This document shows, piece after piece, positions 61,701-64,000 of a DNA stretch of 64,000 nt. The notes beneath the pieces are model-generated. The model searched no databases. It saw only the letters and a list, made by a program, of their open reading frames with translations, and was not told the origin of the DNA. The stretch comes from Turbatrix aceti (lineage: Eukaryota; Nematoda; Chromadorea; Rhabditida; Panagrolaimidae). Location: contig OZ017768.1 of assembly GCA_963969345.1 (NCBI GenBank), forward strand, positions 10,208,193 through 10,272,192. Direction: 5' to 3'. The position numbers and the translations under genes were made by a program. How positions within the stretch are numbered: the stretch's first letter is position 1; each line of letters opens with the position of its first letter.

Positions 61701-63907
61701 TGTTTTATGTATTTATAAAAAAAATTTTTTAGCGAAGTCCCTGGACAGGTGAACCGAGTCAAATCCGTTTCGTTATCGGTGCTATCGAAGATCGACTTTG
61801 CTTTGTCTCTATCTCAGAAGAACTTGATCGTAGGAAGATTCCGTACGATCCGGTCGCCTATGATCCTGTTATTGGTGGACCTATGCTGAGACTGACTGAG
61901 TATGTTTTTTTTACACATTTTGTATTTCTAACGCTGATGCGCAAAAGATGGCGTTTTCAACAAGTTTTGGCCTGTTTTAACTAACAGTGCCTAAAATTCC
62001 ACATTTTTAGTCTAAAATGTTGCGCATCCGCCGACTCTGAAGACTTCTTCGACAACGTCGTTTCCGTGACCCTTCGTCTCGACTGTCGCCGTGCCAGGGC
62101 ATGGCCGTGCGAGTTTGTCATCCGAAACACGCCTCTCGTCCCCAACTTTTACCAAAACAGCGTCGCCGGATCGAGAGCTGTTTTTGACCGATTTTCGACT
62201 GCTGGTCAGATGATCGAGTACGAAAACGAGCGCACAGCCTTCCACCATCGGACAAAGTGCTTTGTCCAGGATCTGGTCATTCAGCTCAACAGTCATCAGC
62301 ATCACGTCGTTCAACACCACGTTGCCGGTCGTCGGCCCGAAGAAGTCATCTTGACGAGCATTTTGGAGAAAATTGCAATGTACGCAAATCTTTATGGACC
62401 GGTCAAGAGGTTTGCCAGGGTGTACCATCTCTACAAGTACGCCATTGATGTGAGTTGATTTATCGGGTTACTGTATAACTTGGATTTCCAATATTTTTGT
62501 TGAAAGAAATTATTTAAAAAATTAGTTTTTGTCAATTGAAAAAGTAAAAAAAAATATAAAAATTTGGAGTTTTCGTTTCAAAAATTTGGCATTTTCGTGC
62601 GATAATACCACTTGCGCATTTTTTTGTATTGTTTTCGAGTTTTCGTTGCGGGAAAAATTAAAAGTCATTTTTTCGCTTTGAGACCACTCCGACCGTGTTT
62701 TACAGTATGATTTAAGCGTACTTTTTTCACTAAAAATGTTTTGTTTTTTTTTTGAATTTTTTTTGTCACTTTTGAAATAATTGATTTTTTTCAGGTCATG
62801 GCTTACACGTACAACAAAGTCGTCTTTGCCTACGGCATCAACCGGGAATGCACCGTCATGATCTCCTGCATCCAGCAACCACCCTCTCTGAATGCAACTC
62901 AGCCCTCCTGGGGATTTTCGGTGTGCTTTGGTCAACTTATGTACCAGCCCATGTCGCCCACCTATGACATCATCGACGTCGTCAGCTCGACCAAGCGCGT
63001 CAATCCGCATCGAACCATGGAGCCTCTGCTCTCGGATCGATTCAAACAGACCCGGGATTTGTTAGACCTCGTCAACTACCTCGTTCACACGTGCGTTTCC
63101 CTGCAATGCCTCGTCCAGCTGAAAAGCCTCCGAATGAGGTCTGCAAAGTCCATTTGCTTGGTTTCGGGCTCCGATGTCCCGCCTGTGGCATTTGACTTTG
63201 AAGTGTTCTTCTCGGTTGTCGACAGGAACACGATTCGGGTGGTCGTCGGACCGGTTCACCTGGAATTCTGCTTGCTGATGAGGAATGGCGTCGCCGTGAG
63301 GGATGTTTCACCTCTCAAGCCCCTGGCTGTGGGGTTGAAGGCTTTCGTTCAAAGGTATGCGGTTCCTTCGGTGCCCAACTCCACCGGGGGTGAGAATATA
63401 TCAGGTGAGTCAAGTTTTTATATTTTTTTAATTTGTTAAAAAAAATTCAAGAAAATATTTTTACGATTTTTTGTCCAATTTTTTTATTAAAATTTTTTAT
63501 CTTTAGCCGACAACACTTCTCCTCAATCCAGGGTATCGCTCATCCAGGATTACGTGGAACGAATCAATCGACAGTTCGAAGAACCCCAACATCTTGTTCG
63601 AATCAAGGAAGAAACTGGATTTGAAGGAGAAGAATACGGTCAACCCCTCGAAGGCAACGACAACGAGCAGTATCACATGGCACCGAGTTCATCCGGACAG
63701 GTGCAAGGACAAGGTGATGACATGGAGCACGATCAACCACAGCAAGGTCCAGGAGGCGGCGAGGCGATGGATGTGGATATGGTCGATCCTGGACAAGGAC
63801 CGTCGTCGAACGGTGGCTTTGGCAGCGTGGAGATGAAACATCCATTGTCGTCTGTGGGATCGCAGGGATATGGAGGCGATCAACAACAGATGGCCGGAGG
63901 ATATCAG
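58708..63907 (+). CDS. mdt-14: Mediator subunit 14 (MED14), 3' end beyond the window
   Basis: Seven exons are in the window: 58708-59117, 59516-60558, 60835-61409, 61733-61899, 62011-62449, 62795-63404 and 63507-63907, all in frame (1215 codons). The last ends at a GTAAGA donor, so the gene continues off the right edge. The N-terminal MED14 domain is clear: VILDFAIQRTLHEFTVLSEI, KKAIVQFAHATRLMFVKILA, VKWLRTSKKF, then LPMFDVPTAVDMLT, CIRDALIPE and FRVYNGTIIMRVKGEFQ, in the same order as human MED14. The last exon is a low-complexity Gln/Gly/Asp/Met-rich region. MED14 (RGR-1 in C. elegans) is the architectural backbone joining head, middle and tail of Mediator, which bridges transcription factors and RNA polymerase II. 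The start was set at the first of two adjacent ATGs after a CTTCAG acceptor, because the frame upstream has no other Met after that acceptor. Confidence 0.95.
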
Positions 63908-64000
63908 GTAAGAGTGGTTTTTGGGATTTTTTAATCAATAAAATCGGATTTTTTTTTAAATTTGGATATTGTTTAAAAAATTTCAAATCCTAAAAACTTT

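Overview
The window is nuclear DNA of a nematode, most likely a rhabditid (Caenorhabditis or a relative). The support is the gene content: supplementary nuclear hormone receptors, nematode-type serpentine chemoreceptors, an RPamide neuropeptide precursor and LEA-like proteins. Genes have small, AT-rich introns with pyrimidine/AG acceptors, and several start codons lie a few bases after such an acceptor, as at trans-splice sites. TAG acceptors are about as common as CAG, unlike the strong CAG preference of C. elegans, so this is probably not C. elegans itself. Exons are clearly more GC-rich than the AT-rich, homopolymer-rich flanks.

Layout. 1-16.9 kb is gene-poor: one RPamide neuropeptide gene (2103-2621, minus) and a large nested inverted repeat (13179-14877). 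16.9-19.4 kb holds a four-exon rhodopsin-type peptide-receptor-like GPCR. 19.4-27.8 kb is gene-poor and transposon-bearing: a hAT-type MITE (22555-22921) and a 3.3 kb non-autonomous LTR element whose two 256-bp LTRs look identical (23547-26834). 27.9-32.5 kb is a tandem pair of nuclear hormone receptors. 33.2-39.7 kb has three members of a small LEA-like family (one a pseudogene) flanking a tandem pair of chemoreceptor-like genes, with a 1.6 kb foldback element abutting the stop codon of the second. 40.7-47.2 kb is a segmental duplication carrying two chemoreceptor genes; each copy has its own transposon load, so the two copies serve as natural filled/empty-site controls. 47.3-49.6 kb has a small acidic orphan gene, an aquaporin pseudogene fragment and an intact aquaglyceroporin. 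50.5-64 kb is dense and housekeeping: NDC80 (kinetochore) and INTS6 (Integrator) on the minus strand, and MED14 (Mediator) on the plus strand, running off the window end.

How they fit. INTS6 and MED14 are head to head over about 1 kb and both belong to RNA polymerase II co-regulatory complexes. The middle of the window is an accessory region of sensory receptors, nuclear receptors and stress-type proteins shaped by tandem duplication, inverted duplication and repeated MITE insertion. Exon coordinates below were read by eye from splice signals and checked for frame. Family assignments come from recognised motifs, not from searches.
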